Source: Ceratorhiza oryzae-sativae (lineage: Eukaryota > Basidiomycota > Agaricomycetes > Cantharellales > Ceratobasidiaceae). From it: a stretch of 64,000 nt of DNA. Where the stretch lies: positions 1,176,001 through 1,240,000 of the forward strand of contig JARWMV010000243.1 in NCBI GenBank assembly GCA_030998015.1, written 5' to 3'. The notes under the pieces are model-generated. The model made no database searches. It was not told where the DNA came from and saw nothing but the letters and a program-made list of their open reading frames with translations. Below are positions 34,145 through 45,704 of the stretch, one piece after another; position 1 is the stretch's first letter, and every line of letters begins with the position of its first letter. Position numbers and translations under genes: made by a program.

Positions 34145-36163
34145 TCAGAGGTCCTCATTTTCCGACTCCTCATCAGATAAAGTGGCCCCTTGCCCTGAAT
34201 AGGGTTTGGATGGGCAGGCGCTTGCGATATGGCCTCTTCCTCCACAGTTATTGCAAATAAGCGGCTTTTTCCCTTTGCCCGCTGAGTCAAGATCCATGGG
34301 TCCTGGACCTGATCCTTTAGCGAGTTGGGGAGCTGGAGGAGCAACAACGATCGGATGGGAATCTTTTTTGATTGCATTAAAAGTGGATTCTTCAGATGTC
34401 CCATCATTCCATTTGATCGTTGGTATGTTCTTGCCTTTACTGTTTTTGGAGATAGCCGAAATGGTTCCTTTACGAGCCTTTCCATCAACAATTGTATACA
34501 CCTTTTCCCCGATGGACAGTTTTTCCCTGGCTGAGCCTGTGGGAGCTGCCGTCGACAGCAAAGTGTTACTCTTGGATCCAGAGGTATTTGTATTGGAGGA
34601 TGTGCCTGATGACTTATTCTGGGCCTGGAACTGCTCTAAGTGCTGATCAATTTTAAGTGCTTTGTCCGCCAAAATAGGTAGTGTGACAGTATCGGCAGAA
34701 TGATCAAAGTCTTGCACCATAAGCATTTCCTTGATTTTGACCGTAAGCCCATCATAGAAGAAGTCGCGCAAGGATGTGTCGTTGTAACCCAAGTTCTGAC
34801 TGTACATCTGGAAGTCTTTGTAATATTCTTGGACCGATTTGGTTTGTCTGAGCGCCTTGAATTTGGCGCAGAAGTTTTCAGTCTTGTTTGCGACATTCCA
34901 GCAAGAGTTGAATTGATTCCAAAACTGATTAACATCATGCAACCATGGAATCGGGGTGTTTTGGACGACGTCCTGCTCGAGATATGGCTCTAACCAGTCA
35001 TGGGCCTTGTGTCGTGACCCTCTGGAGGCTCCCTTGTGGAGCACTTAAGTAGTGGCTGCGTTGACTGTTTGGTGCTATGCAGTATGTATTGAGTGTTCTA
35101 GTTACAGTGTTTGCTATGGTCTATGGTGGTTGACAAGATAAAGCAAGCTGAGGCATCCAGTCTTGCTTTATCCTCCTTATATATACCTGTGGCTGCGGTG
35201 GCTGCGGACGTATTATCTAAGCACACTCTGCAGTAGGTGTAGGTTATGTACAGTACTATGGGTTAGGTAATTGTTTGTCTTAAGTTTGTGCAGCTCCGAA
35301 TCTTATAGAGCTGCGCGAGGTCCGAGGGTCATGTGACCTTTTTGGACTTAAGCACCCGGCGCTTAATCGCTGAATAAGCGCCGAGGTCACGTGACAACTC
35401 GCTCCTCGCTCCAGGTAACATGGGAGAGAAACGCTGGAGCGAGTTCAGGGTAACCACCGGCGCTTAATCGTTAGGTAAGCGCCGAGGTCACGTGATAACT
35501 CGCTCCTCGCTCCAGGTAACATGGGAGAGAAACGCTGGAGCGAGTTCAGGGTAACCACCGGCGCTTAATCGTTAGGTAAGCGCCGAGATCACGTGACCTT
35601 GTTTATGGTTTGTTCCGCTTCGGGAAAAATGCCATAAATCTGTACAATATTCGGTTGTTAGGTTATGTCTTCTAGGCAGGTCATAACACCTTGCCGTCGA
35701 GGCACGAGATAATGAATGCAACCTGCTCATCAACCGTAGCGTTAGGGTAGGAGGTGTGCAGGTAGTGGGTAACCGCAACCCTGAAGGAAACCACCTTATT
35801 TTTGTCCAAGCCATCAAACTTGGCAGGGGATGAGAGTTTGGGCGCACGAGTAGAAGCACCACCAGAACGACCACCAGCTGTAGGAATCATGGCCATAACC
35901 CAGACCATGTTGGTTTCCAGGGCTGTGACACTTTGATCGATGGCTTGGTGATTTTGGTTTGAGGCGGCAAGATCTGCACCTGTGACCGTCATAAATTCCT
36001 GGAGATTATGATTGATTGCGATCAAAACGTGTTTGATATCCGCATAGAATCGCGGTACGTCAGATTTGTCGGCAGGGAGGATGAGGCCATTAGGGTTGAC
36101 CTGGACATAGTTTGGCGCAGCGGGCAGAGCGTTGGGAGCAGCAGTATTGGCGGGTTGGGACAT
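34145..36163 (-). pseudogene. B1 gag, split by a solo C LTR
   Basis: N-terminal 157 codons from ATG 36163 (MSQPANTAAPN) to 35694, then a 679-bp solo LTR with TSD CCTTG, then the rest from 35004 to TGA 34145-34147. It contains the PEG10/Ty3-like capsid region (KFDGLDKNK, then the WLEPYLEQD block), a Ser/Thr linker and a CCHC knuckle CNNCGGRGHIASAC near 34240. Without the LTR the frame would be continuous. Confidence 0.9.
35010..35688 (-). repeat. Solo LTR, family C, in B1 gag
   Basis: 679 bp, reverse orientation relative to C1 LTRs. TSDs CCTTG at 35005-35009 and 35689-35693. Probably left after LTR-LTR recombination of a full C element. Confidence 0.93.
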
Positions 36164-36553
36164 AATGGAAGCTATAATAAAAGAACCTAGAAAGGTAGGG
36201 GTGCTCTTGGGGCTGGGATTTACGCGTGTTTAATTGCTGCGAGTGCTCTACTACTAGTGTTGAATACTCCCTACTGCTAATCAACAAGCCTTAGATGGGC
36301 GTGATGTAGAGCGGGTTTTGTACAAGCAGTAGCTTCGCTGACTCAAGTGCAAAGTGAGGGACAAGGGTCCAGCCAAGGGGCGATAATCCATGAAGACCTT
36401 ATAGACACCGGTTACTGGATAGAGCTCTGTCACTTTTGATTATTATGTGACTCTCCCTTTCTCCATTTCACCGTAGGCTAGTATCTAAGCGATTTCTCAA
36501 TTCCCGAAATCCGTAAAAACCTCCTTCAAGCAGTTCGTAAGAACTCGACCTAA
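36164..36553 (-). other. B1 5' leader and self-primer site
   Basis: Untranslated leader between 5' LTR and gag. Its first bases (36537-36551 on the plus strand) hold the primer-binding segment. No open frame of note. Confidence 0.6.
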
Positions 36554-37072
36554 TGTAAAGGTCACGCCCACACGACTAAGGCCAAACGCTTGTGAGGCGA
36601 TGGCGGACCTATAGGCTATAATGGCCAGAGGTCAAACTGCAACGTCTAAGGTTGGACGCGCAGGGAGCGAGGGGTTTGGAGCGATGAGACGCTGGGGATA
36701 GAGTAGGGGCACTTGTTGCAAAGGCAACTGGGCAAATACCAAATGGCGTGGCGACCACTGGTGAGAAACTGGATGGTAGAACAGGAGGTTGAATTCTGAG
36801 GCTTAAGGCTCTCAGACTCTCCCTTATATATTCATGGCCAAGGCAGTACAAATCAAATACCAGGACCAATAAGAAGCTAATAGTGCCACATCACTACAGA
36901 ACATTCCGGTAACACCAAACATTGAGTCAACAACAACAAGGTCATGTGACATGAAGGTAAATAAACCACATATATCTGAATAAATGGGACTTGTCCAAAA
37001 CATCGTAAAAAAGGAAGTTATAAAATATAGAAAATTCATAATAAAATCGTGCTCATGGTCTAGGCCATGACA
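36554..37072 (-). repeat. LTR, family B (5' LTR of B1)
   Basis: 519 bp, same ends as the 3' LTR; differences are almost only CG to TG or CA. Confidence 0.9.
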
Positions 37073-37077
37073 TCCAT

Positions 37078-37152
37078 TGACTGAAGCATGTAGACCACTT
37101 TGTCTCCATCAGACATATTTGCCCAAGCGGGGGCAGGAGTTGGTGATGCCAT
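37078..37152 (-). pseudogene. A2 gag, first 25 codons
   Basis: Starts at ATG 37152 (MASPTPAPAWANMSDGDK) and is cut by the B1 insertion at MLQSMD; continues at 30079. Confidence 0.85.
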
Positions 37153-38438
37153 TTCAAAAAGAACTCAGATGGATTCTAGAGGCAACAGAGACAATAAGGA
37201 AGTACAGGAAATTGAGAGTTATTTTGATAGTAAAATATTTCTGTTCCTTGCACAAGTCTATAAATTTCGAAGTTTTTGATTCCCCCAAACCTCAACCATG
37301 TGTCGTCCAAATCCCAACTTTTGGTGTCTTGGCAACGATATGGCCGTTCCACCCTTTTCAGTTTAATTTGATCCTGAAGGAGGGCTTCCTTGGGGAGAAT
37401 TGACTTGGGCTGCCTGAAGGGGTGCTTCTTCCTGAATTGGCGAGCCCGTGCCACTTAAAAAGGTAGGATGAGGGAGGTCTGACAGCGTTGAGAAGATGGG
37501 GAAGGCATACTCATGGGGTGCAGTTGTTTCTCGGATTATTGTTTCTAGTCTGAGATGGTCTTGGAGGAGGGATAGATAGTCCTCCTGATGTTCATGCAGT
37601 TGTTTGGTTAGGTATGCGCAATGGGCCTTAGCTTTGTGAAGTTTTTCACAAGTTTCTTTGTACTTATTTTGGTAATAACGATACCTGTCTTGGAAGTTTT
37701 TGATAGTATTTAACAGGTGATGAAGGAGTTGTTGGCTGAGGTTCTCCAGCTTATAGCTGGTTGTGGGGGATGGTGTAATAGTATAGGAATTTGTCCTTCT
37801 TAGGACAATAAGGGCAGTGCACTGGGAAGGTGGCTCCATTCGCCTGATGGCAGATTTTGCACTCAGGGGCACCCGGCTTGGTAATGAAGGCTTGTTGGGC
37901 ACATCCAACTTTCTGGGGGCGGACTTTGATAATTACCACACAGTTAAAATCGATGTGCCTGGCCTGTTCAAGGATGTCTTCGACCAAGTTGAGCATGAAG
38001 CAGTGGATGGAGAGGTGTCTGAACCACCCACACTGATGGCAGTGCTGATCTTCTGTAAAAGTTTGTGCCACTGAGGGCCGTGCGTTCTGTCAGAGACATA
38101 CTCAAGTGGGAACAAGATAGAACAAGAGAGATAGACCCTTTCCCAAGTCTATTGGAATAGGAAGGTGTCCTCTGTTGCTCAACTACTTAAGGGCAATGAG
38201 CGACCCCACCTCTTGTCGACAAAAGAGATTAGAGAACCAAAGCTTGTTATGACATGTGAGGGACCCGACTATGCAAGGTTTCACAGAGGCATGTATAGGG
38301 CAACAATGTCTTGTGGCTGTGGATAGGTGGAGTGGGATTGGGGAAGGCAACAGGGAGTTATCTCGAGACAATGCCAATGGCGTTCCAGACGTATCCCAGA
38401 CAACACTGAGACTTACGATTGTCAAGAACTTGACCTGA
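37153..38438 (-). pseudogene. A2 5' leader with decayed CxxC leader ORFs
   Basis: Same leader as in A1: a CxxC zinc-finger-like frame (37751-38071: CHQCGWFRHLSIHC and CKIC...CPYC), a coiled-coil frame (37363-37908) and a third short frame (37176-37454). No ATG start in the first two. See the A1 leader entry. Confidence 0.6.
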
Positions 38439-38753
38439 TGTTGACGACGACAAGTCAGGTGATGAGGAAAATAGTAAGAAAAGAAAAGAACTTGTATTTG
38501 ACAAGAGGTCAAGTTCTTGAGGAGTCCTCTGTGAACTTGACCTGGTTTATATACATAGTACAAGCCACATCATAACAAACAAGTCCGTACAGTGAGTCAC
38601 AACTGATAAGAGATAGAAGCAGTAGAAGCAACTGTGGAACTGTGGAATTTCACATTGGAGTTGAAATACATCTTGGTTATCAGTCTGGAACATCCCCTGA
38701 ATCACATGACACAGATACACCATAAAAGGCAAGTATGTTTTCAAGATGATCTC
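38439..38753 (-). repeat. A2 5' LTR, inner part
   Basis: 315 bp of the 376-bp LTR; the remaining 61 bp lie at 45705-45765 beyond A1. The break has TSD ATCTC. Confidence 0.92.
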
Positions 38754-39130
38754 TGTCGACGACGACAAGTCAGGCGACGAGGAAAATAGTAAGAAGAGAA
38801 AAAGAACTTGTATTCGACGAGAGGTCAAGTTCTTGAGGAGTCCTCTGCGAACTTGACCGGGTTTATATACATAGTATGAGCCACATCATAACAAACAAGT
38901 CTGTACAGTGAGTCACAGCAGATAAGAGATAGAAGCAGTAGAAGCGACTGCAGAACTGCAGAATTTCACATCAGAGTTGAAATACATCTTGGTTACTGGT
39001 CCGGAGCTTCCCCTGAGTCACATGACACAGATATACCAGAAAAGGCAAGTATGTTTTGAAGATGATCTCATAAAATGTAGAAAATCGAGAAAATATTGTA
39101 GAGTGAATGTATGCGTGTCAGTTCGTGACA
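38754..39130 (-). repeat. LTR, family A (3' LTR of A1)
   Basis: 377 bp, TGTCACG...GTCGACA on the minus strand, with polypurine tract GAAGGGGGGAAG directly inside. Confidence 0.93.
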
Positions 39131-42100
39131 CTTCCCCCCTTCAAGGCGCGGGGGTCCTGAGGTGCCTTTGGGTGCGACTTGACATAGTCGGCGATGAGTT
39201 CTGGTGCGTTCACCAGGTCGTCATAGGTTAACCATTGTCGCTCGTCATAGCCGAGCCACTTGACATAATATTTGAAGACGTTAGATCTTTTGTTGTATCG
39301 TGACTTTATGATCTGTTCTACTTCGAACTCTTCTTCCCCTTCAGGGGTTACCACAGGTGGTGGTGGGGGAACCTGACGACCATAGGGGTCGTCTTTATAT
39401 TTGGTCAGGAGTGAGACATGAAACACTGGGTGTATTTTCATGGTTATCGGTAGGTCCAATTTGTATGCATGTGTGCCGTGTTGTGCTACCACCCTGAATG
39501 GTCCAACTCTTTTGTGGGCCAGTTTCCTGGAGGCCTGCTCTGTCCGTATGTTTTTGGTATCAAGCCAGACCTTGTCTCCAACCTTAATTGCTTCAGGAGT
39601 TCGATGTTTCTGGTCGTAGTATTCCTTGATTCTCTGGTTTGCTATTTCTAGAGCTGCCTTAAGTTCGTCATGGCCCTTTTGGAGCCATTCTGCATGGTTG
39701 TCCGCCAAAGGGAGTTCTGGTTCCTCCCTGTCCCCGACTGCTAGCCTTGGGTGGAAGCCGTAGTTTGCAAAGAATGGTGATTTGCCAGTTGAGGCGTTGA
39801 CACCATTATTGTAGGCAAATTCGGCTAATGGTAGGAGCGAGACCCAGTCGTCTTGTCTGTCTGATACATAATGTCTGATGTACCCTTCCACTACTTGGTT
39901 GGCTCATTCGGACTGGCCATCTGTCTGAGGGTGGTATGCTGTGGAGTAGGAGGGTTTTATATCCAGTCGTTTGTATAAGTGCCTTAAGAATTTGGATGCG
40001 AAGTTGGGGCCACGGTCTGAGATTGTTTTCCATGGTAACCCATGGAGTTTCCATACATATGTTAGGAACAGGTTGGCGCAATCCATAGCACTGGCTTCCG
40101 ATTGACATGGAATAAAGTGGACCATTTTTGTCAAACGGTCGACTACTGTAAATATGGCATCAAATCCCTCTGACAAGGGTAGCCCAGTGATCAGATTGTA
40201 GGTAATTTCTTCCCAAGGTTTTTCTGGTGCAGGTATTGGGTTTAAGAGCCCTGGGGGAGCTTGGTTGCTGTGCTTGTTCCTGATGCATGATTCGCAGTGT
40301 GTGACATATTCGTTGACTGATTTTTTCATTGATAACCACGTGTACTTGCGATTTAACAACTCATATGTTCTGAACTGTCCTGGGTGTCCTGCTGCTGGAC
40401 TATCGTGACGGCTTTCAATGACTAGTCTGCGAAGTTCTTTGTTATTTGGGACGTAGATTCTGCCCTTGTGCCGTAAGAGTCCTTCATCCCATTCCCAATC
40501 TTTGACCTTCTCATTGTCATCTAGGGCTTTTAGCACTTTTGACAGGTGCTCATCCCCTGGGATAGCGTCCCTAATGAGTTGTTCCAGGTCGTGGTCTGGT
40601 GTGATTGCTTGTAGCCACAGTGATTTTAATTCCAAAAATTGGTTCTGTGCAAGCAGAGCTTGGCTCTCACCCCCCTCTTTAGGGATGTGTCTTGACAGCC
40701 TAGAGAGTATGTCTGCCCAGCCGTTCTTCGCCCCTTCAATATATAAAATCTTGAATTCGAACCTGGATAAGAACTCATGCCACTGTGTGACCTGACCGTT
40801 CAGTGGCCGATTTGTCTTCCAATACTCCAAATTCTTGTGGTCGCAAACAATGTTTACTGGGTGTTCAGCCCCTTCTAGCAAATGACGCCAGTGTTTGAGG
40901 GCCTTTATGATTGCCAGCATTTCTTTGTTGTAGATATCATAGTTCCTTTCTGCTGGGACCATCGCTTTGGAATAGTAGGAGATTGGGTGAAGCATTCCGT
41001 CTTCTCCATATTGCAATAGTACGGCACCTGTGGCATAGCCTGAGGCGTCTGTTTCTAAGATAAATGGTTTGCTGGGTTCTGGCTGAATTAGGAGGGGTGC
41101 TTCTTTCAATTTTTGCTTTAGCAAATTCCACGCCTGATCCCTTTCTTCTGTCCATTCCCACTTTGTGTCCTTTTTGACAAGTTCATAGAGACATTTTGTG
41201 ATTTTTGAGAAGTCTTTTATGAAGTGCCTTAACCAGTTTGCAAACCCTAACCCTTCCAGGACTTCGGTTGGGTTTGTAGGGGTTGGCCATTCAACAGCCT
41301 TTTCGACCTTGGCTGGGTCTACTTTGATCCCCTGGGGTGTCACCACTATTCCCAGGTAGTCAACTTCGGTGACATCGAACACACACTTCTCCAGGGCACA
41401 ATATAGGCCAGCCTTTTGGAGGCAACGTAAGACTTCCTTGACATGTTCGTCATGTTCTTCTTGGTTTTTGGAGAATACTAGTATGTCGTCCATATAGATT
41501 ACGACATATATGCCCTCAATGTCTTGGAACTCTTCCCTGATCATGGCCATGAAGGTTCCTGGTGCGTTCTTTTGACCAAATTGCATGACTAAGGGCTCGT
41601 ACAGCCCATATTTGGTCTTAAAGGCTGCTTTCCATTCGTCCCCTTCCCGAATTTGTATGAGGTTGAAGCCCCACTTTAGATCGAACTTGGTGAATATCTT
41701 TGCTCCATGCAGAGTCTCCACTATATCATTGATGCGTGGGAGTGGGTACACATTAGAGACTGTCATTTCGTTCAGTCGACGGTAGTCGATACACATGCGC
41801 AACTTCCCATTCTTCTTTTTGACAAATATGACTGGGGATGCCATTGGTGACCTTGAGGGTCTGATATGCCCTGCTTTCAGTTGGCGATCCAAGGTTTTGC
41901 GCAATTCTGCATCTTCCTTGACACCCATGCTATATATGGGACCATGCCTTGGCTTGGCGTCTGGTTTTAGATCTATTTCCATATCCCACTTTCTATGGGG
42001 TGGTAATGGTTGGACATCGTCTTCTTCAGCGAATATGTTCTGGAATTCTTTATATTTTGTTGGGAGGGGGTCTAGGGAGTCCAGCTGAAGCTCCTTAGGT

Positions 42101-42648
42101 TCATTTGCCTGTACGTGCAAAGGTTTTGTGATGCAATGCTTCAGGCATATTGGCGAGTTGAACCTCATGTCTTTTCCGTCCCAATCAATGTCAGGGTTAT
42201 GGAATTTGAGCCATGACATGCCCAGGACTAGGTCATTTTTGCCAACGTTAACAACATAAGCACTGAGGATTTCTCGGTGCTCTTGAATGCACAACTCAAA
42301 GGTGCAGTAATGGGTCACAGACCCAGAATCTATTTCCCTTCCATTGATTACCCTCAATTTCTTGGCTGTTTTTAGGGCAACGGTAGGAATGCGGTACTGT
42401 TTAACCAAATCTTCATGTATAAATACTGATGTGGCCCCTGAGTCAATCATGGCCCATCCATTGAATTTTTTCATGTTATATGCAGACTTTCGTTCGGGGG
42501 TTATGCGCAGAGGGAATGCATGAAAGAAAAACTGTAGTTGTGATTGGTTTCCTAACGACATACATTCCATTTCCATATTTTTATTTTCCTTATGCGCATT
42601 TTGTAACATAGCGCCCAAGACCGCCCCCCTGGCACGGTTTGAGCTCAT
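39118..42648 (-). CDS. A1 pol polyprotein (one TGA at 39904-39906)
   Basis: 1177 codons in one frame from ATG 42648, broken by a single TGA in the integrase (QTDGQSE then stop where relatives have R). Domains: protease D69-S-G; RT from about 220 with palm YMDD 385-388; RNase H about 530-650 (ETDASGYATG, CDHKNLEYW); integrase zinc region about 745-800 (H, H, CESC); DDE core about 810-960; GPF/Y-like region RVGPFRVV; chromodomain about 1105-1160 (EEFEVEQIIKSRYNKR, YYVKWLGYD). The ATG overlaps the gag stop by ATGA, so pol is probably expressed by termination-reinitiation or a -1 shift. The stop would remove the end of the DDE core and the chromodomain. Confidence 0.93.
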
Positions 42649-44036
42649 TCTTTTACCGACTCATCGTCGGTTGTTTCTACATCCTCAACCACTGCCTCGT
42701 ATCCTGACATCTTAGCTGAGGGGCATTTGGCTGCAATATGGCCCCGTCCTCCACAGTTGTAGCAGGTGTTTATTCCCTTCCCTTTTCCTGCACTATCCAG
42801 ATCCATTGCGTCTGGATCCTTTGCCTTGGGGGCCGCCGGTGGGTGATTGTCCTTCTTTATGTCCTTGAAGGATTCTTGTATGTTGGCATTACTGCCATCG
42901 TAACGGACGGTGGGAACCGTGAAGCCCTTCGCATTGGGGCCAATGGCTACGATTTGACCTTTTACAGCCCTGCCATCTTTAATCTTGTATATGCGTTCCC
43001 CATTCTTGAATTTCTCCTTTTGGGGAGTGCTTTGGGGGTTATTTGTGGGCCTGCTAGTCGAAGCATTGTTGCTGCTGGACTTGTTACCCCCATGAGATGT
43101 CCTCTTGCTACCGAAGGAAATGAGGTGGCGGTCAATTTCCAGGGCCCGCTGTGTGAGCTGGGCGAATGTCTTTGTGCGAGGATCATAGTTTTGGGCCACC
43201 ATGCTATCTGTTACGTCTGACGACAGACCATCATAGAACTGGTCACGCATGGCGGCATCATTGTAGTTGAGGCCTGTGGAATATAAGTTGAATAGGGTGA
43301 GGTAGTCCTGAACTGTCTTGGATTGTTTCAACTTCCGCCACTTGTCGTGGTTGTTTTCGGTGCAGTTCAGATCCCCATATCGGGTAGTAAATTCTTGCCA
43401 GAATAAATTGGCATCGTGAAGCCAGGGGATCGCAGTCCCAGGGTTGAGAATTTCGAATTCTTCATACGAGTTAACCCATTCGGCTGCTGACCCTTCGAGG
43501 TAAGAGGTGATGAAGGCGACCACTTGGTCAGCTGAGTGCCCACTCATGTTTGTATTGATATATCGGGCGCATGCAATTCTGAATGAGATGGCGTCTTCCC
43601 GTTTTGTACCATCAAATTTTTGAGGGGCGGCCATCTTAACTTTTGCGGTTGACCCTCCAGAGGGAGCAGGTGCTGTTGGTTGTGGTTGGACTGTACCAGT
43701 GGGAGCTAGTACTTGAGCAGCACCTGAGCCACCCGTGGAGGTGTTGATTTGCACTTCAATGCGTGTGATAGTAGTTTGGAGAATGGCTAACATTCCTACT
43801 AGGTTGTTGACATTGGTGGCTAGTCCGGCCACATCCGCATCTATTTTTGTCTGATTTGTGGTAAGTTTGGCCTCGAGTGAATCTGTGTAGGTCTTATTGT
43901 TGTGTTCGACGTCCCCAATATCGTTTTGGAGATTATTGGTTCGCTCTCGCAGTTCGTCCATTGATCGAAGCATATAGATGACCTTATCTCCATCAGACAT
44001 ATTCACCCAAGCAGGGGCAGGGGTTGGCGATGCCAT
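42645..44036 (-). CDS. A1 gag, intact 463 aa
   Basis: Structural protein of virus-like particles. Residues 20-100 form a coiled coil (ELRERTNNLQNDIGD to AILQTT). Residues 145-320 are a Ty3/PEG10-type capsid region (KFDGTKREDAISFR, AAEWVNSYEEFE, KQSKTVQDYLTLF). A Ser/Asn linker follows, then a short conserved basic block (GERIYKIKDGRAVKG) of unknown role, and a CCHC zinc knuckle CYNCGGRGHIAAKC near residues 424-437. The acidic C-terminus ends at the ATGA overlap with pol. No stop. The same length is found in A4 (54875-56266), which argues that gag is kept at 463 residues. Confidence 0.95.
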   Translation of the reverse strand: MASPTPAPAWVNMSDGDKVIYMLRSMDELRERTNNLQNDIGDVEHNNKTYTDSLEAKLTTNQTKIDADVAGLATNVNNLVGMLAILQTTITRIEVQINTSTGGSGAAQVLAPTGTVQPQPTAPAPSGGSTAKVKMAAPQKFDGTKREDAISFRIACARYINTNMSGHSADQVVAFITSYLEGSAAEWVNSYEEFEILNPGTAIPWLHDANLFWQEFTTRYGDLNCTENNHDKWRKLKQSKTVQDYLTLFNLYSTGLNYNDAAMRDQFYDGLSSDVTDSMVAQNYDPRTKTFAQLTQRALEIDRHLISFGSKRTSHGGNKSSSNNASTSRPTNNPQSTPQKEKFKNGERIYKIKDGRAVKGQIVAIGPNAKGFTVPTVRYDGSNANIQESFKDIKKDNHPPAAPKAKDPDAMDLDSAGKGKGINTCYNCGGRGHIAAKCPSAKMSGYEAVVEDVETTDDESVKE

Positions 44037-44060
44037 TTCAGGAAGGACTCAAGTAGATTT

Positions 44061-45001
44061 TTAGAGGCAACGGAGACGGTAAGGAAGTACAGGGAATTGA
44101 GAGTTGTTTTGATAATAAAGGATTTCCGTCCCCCTCACAAGTCTATAAATTTCAAAGTTCCCAATTCCTGCGAACCTCAACCAAGTATTGTCCAAGTCCC
44201 AGCTTTTGGTGTCTTGGCAACGATATGGACGCTCCACCCTCTTTAGTTTAATTTGGTCCCGAAGGAGTGCTTCCTTGGGAAAGATTGATTTGGGCTGCCG
44301 GAAGGGGTGCTTCTTCCTGAATTGGCGAGCCCGTGCCACTTAGAAAGGTGGGGTGAGGGAGGTCTGACGGTGTTGAGAAGACGGGGAAGGCGTACTCGTG
44401 GGGTTCAATTGTTTCTCGGACTATAGATTCTAGTCTGAGATGGTCTTGAAGGAGGGATAGGTAGTCCTCCTGGTGTTCGCGCAAACGCTCAGTTAAGTAT
44501 GCGCAACGGCCCTCGGCTTCGTGAAGTTTTTCACGGGTTTCTTCGTACTTATTCCGGTAATAACAGTACCTGTCTTGGAAGTTCTCGATAGTGTTTAACA
44601 GGTGACGAAGAAGCTGTTGACCGAGGTTCTCCAGCTTAGAGCTGGTTGCGAGGGATGGTGTAGTAATAGAGGAATTTGTCCTTCTTAGGACAATAAGGGC
44701 AGCGCGTGGGGAAGGTGGCTTCGTTTGGCCGACGGCAGATCTTGCACTCCGGGGCACCTGGCTCGGTGACGAAGGCTTGTTGGGCACGTCTGACTCTCTG
44801 GGGGCGGACTTTGACAATTACTACTCGGTTAAAATCGATGTGCCCTGCTTCTTCAAGGATACTTTCGACCGAGTTGAGGGTGAAGCAGTGGATCAATAGG
44901 TGTCCGAACCACCCACACAGATGGCAGCGCTGATCTTCTGTAAAAGGTTGTGCCACTTGAGGGCCGTGCGTTCCGTCAGAGACGTACTTGAGCAAGAGCA
45001 A
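44061..45001 (-). other. A1 leader ORFs: CxxC zinc-finger-like and coiled-coil frames upstream of gag
   Basis: Three overlapping minus-strand frames fill the 1.3-kb leader. Frame 1 (45001-44636) has CHLCGWFGHLLIHC and CKICRRPNEATFPTRCPYC, two zinc-binding-like modules. Frame 2 (44817-44248) has a coiled coil (ENLGQQLLRHLLNTIENF to LRLESIV) and a Pro-rich end. Frame 3 (44339-44061) is short and basic. The Cys/His positions and the coiled coil recur in A2, A3, A4 and A5. No ATG opens frames 1 or 2, so either a non-ATG start, frameshifting or splicing would be needed. A consensus donor GTAAGT stands directly after the primer site (minus, 45300-45295). Function unknown; coding status unproven. 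Confidence 0.5.
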
Positions 45002-45294
45002 GATGAAAGGAAAAATAGACCCTTTCCCGAGTCTATGGAAATAGGAAGGTGACCTCCGTTGCTCAGCTACTTAAGGGCAATGAGCGACCCCACCTCTTGT
45101 TGACGAAAGAGATTAGAGAACCGAAGCTTGTTACGACGTGTGAGGGACCTGGCTATGCAAGGTCTCACAGAGGCGCGTATAGGGCAACGATATCTTGTGA
45201 CTGTGGATAGGTGGAGTGGGATTGGGGAAGGCAATGAGGAGTTATCTCGAGACGACGCCGACGGCGTTCCAAACGTATCCCAGACGACACTGAG

Positions 45295-45320
45295 ACTTAC
45301 GATTGTCAAGAACTTGACCT
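45295..45320 (-). promoter_or_regulatory. A1 self-primer site and adjacent splice-donor consensus
   Basis: Plus-strand 45306-45320 (TCAAGAACTTGACCT) is the exact reverse complement of LTR bases 45391-45405. It starts two bases inside the LTR. The complement lies about 33 nt after TATATAAA (45431-45438). GTAAGT follows on the minus strand at 45300-45295. Confidence 0.75.
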
Positions 45321-45322
45321 GA

Positions 45323-45699
45323 TGTCGACGACGACAAGTCAGGCGACGAGGAAAATAGTAAGAAGAGAAAAAGAACTTGTATTCGACGAGAGGTCAAGTT
45401 CTTGAGGAGTCCTCTGCAAACTTGACCAGGTTTATATACATAGTATGAGCCACATCATAACAAACAAGTCTGTACAGTGAGTCACAGCAGATAAGAGATA
45501 GAAGCAGTAGAAGCGACTGCAGAACTGCGGAATTTCACATCAGAGTTGAAATACATCTCGGTTACTGGTCCGGAGCTTCCCCTGAGTCACATGACACAGA
45601 TATACCAGAAAAGGCAAGTATGTTTTGAAGATGATCTCATAAAATGTAGAAAATCGAGAAAATATTGTAGAGTGAATGTATGCGTGTCAGTTCGTGACA
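45323..45699 (-). repeat. LTR, family A (5' LTR of A1)
   Basis: 377 bp, near-identical to 38754-39130. Confidence 0.93.
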
Positions 45700-45704
45700 A
45701 TCTC

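Larger units (their letters stand above)
30085..37072 (-). mobile_element. B1: family-B chromovirus inside A2 gag
   Basis: 6988 bp including a solo C LTR. Two equal LTRs of 519 bp (30085-30603, 36554-37072) and TSDs TCCAT at 30080-30084 and 37073-37077. The LTR pairs differ by few bases, mostly at CG sites, so B1 is much younger than A2. Polypurine tract GGGGGGGAAG (minus) abuts the 3' LTR. The 5' LTR is followed, two bases in, by AGGTCGAGTTCTTA, nearly complementary to an LTR segment about 30 nt after TATATAAG. Confidence 0.93.
38754..45699 (-). mobile_element. A1: young, near-intact family-A chromovirus
   Basis: 6946 bp, LTRs of 377 bp each (38754-39130, 45323-45699), TSD ATCTC at 38749-38753 and 45700-45704. 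It lies inside the 5' LTR of A2. By eye I find about four LTR differences, all CG/TG or CA type. Gag is open and pol has one TGA. Best candidate here for a recently active copy or source of family A. Confidence 0.95.
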
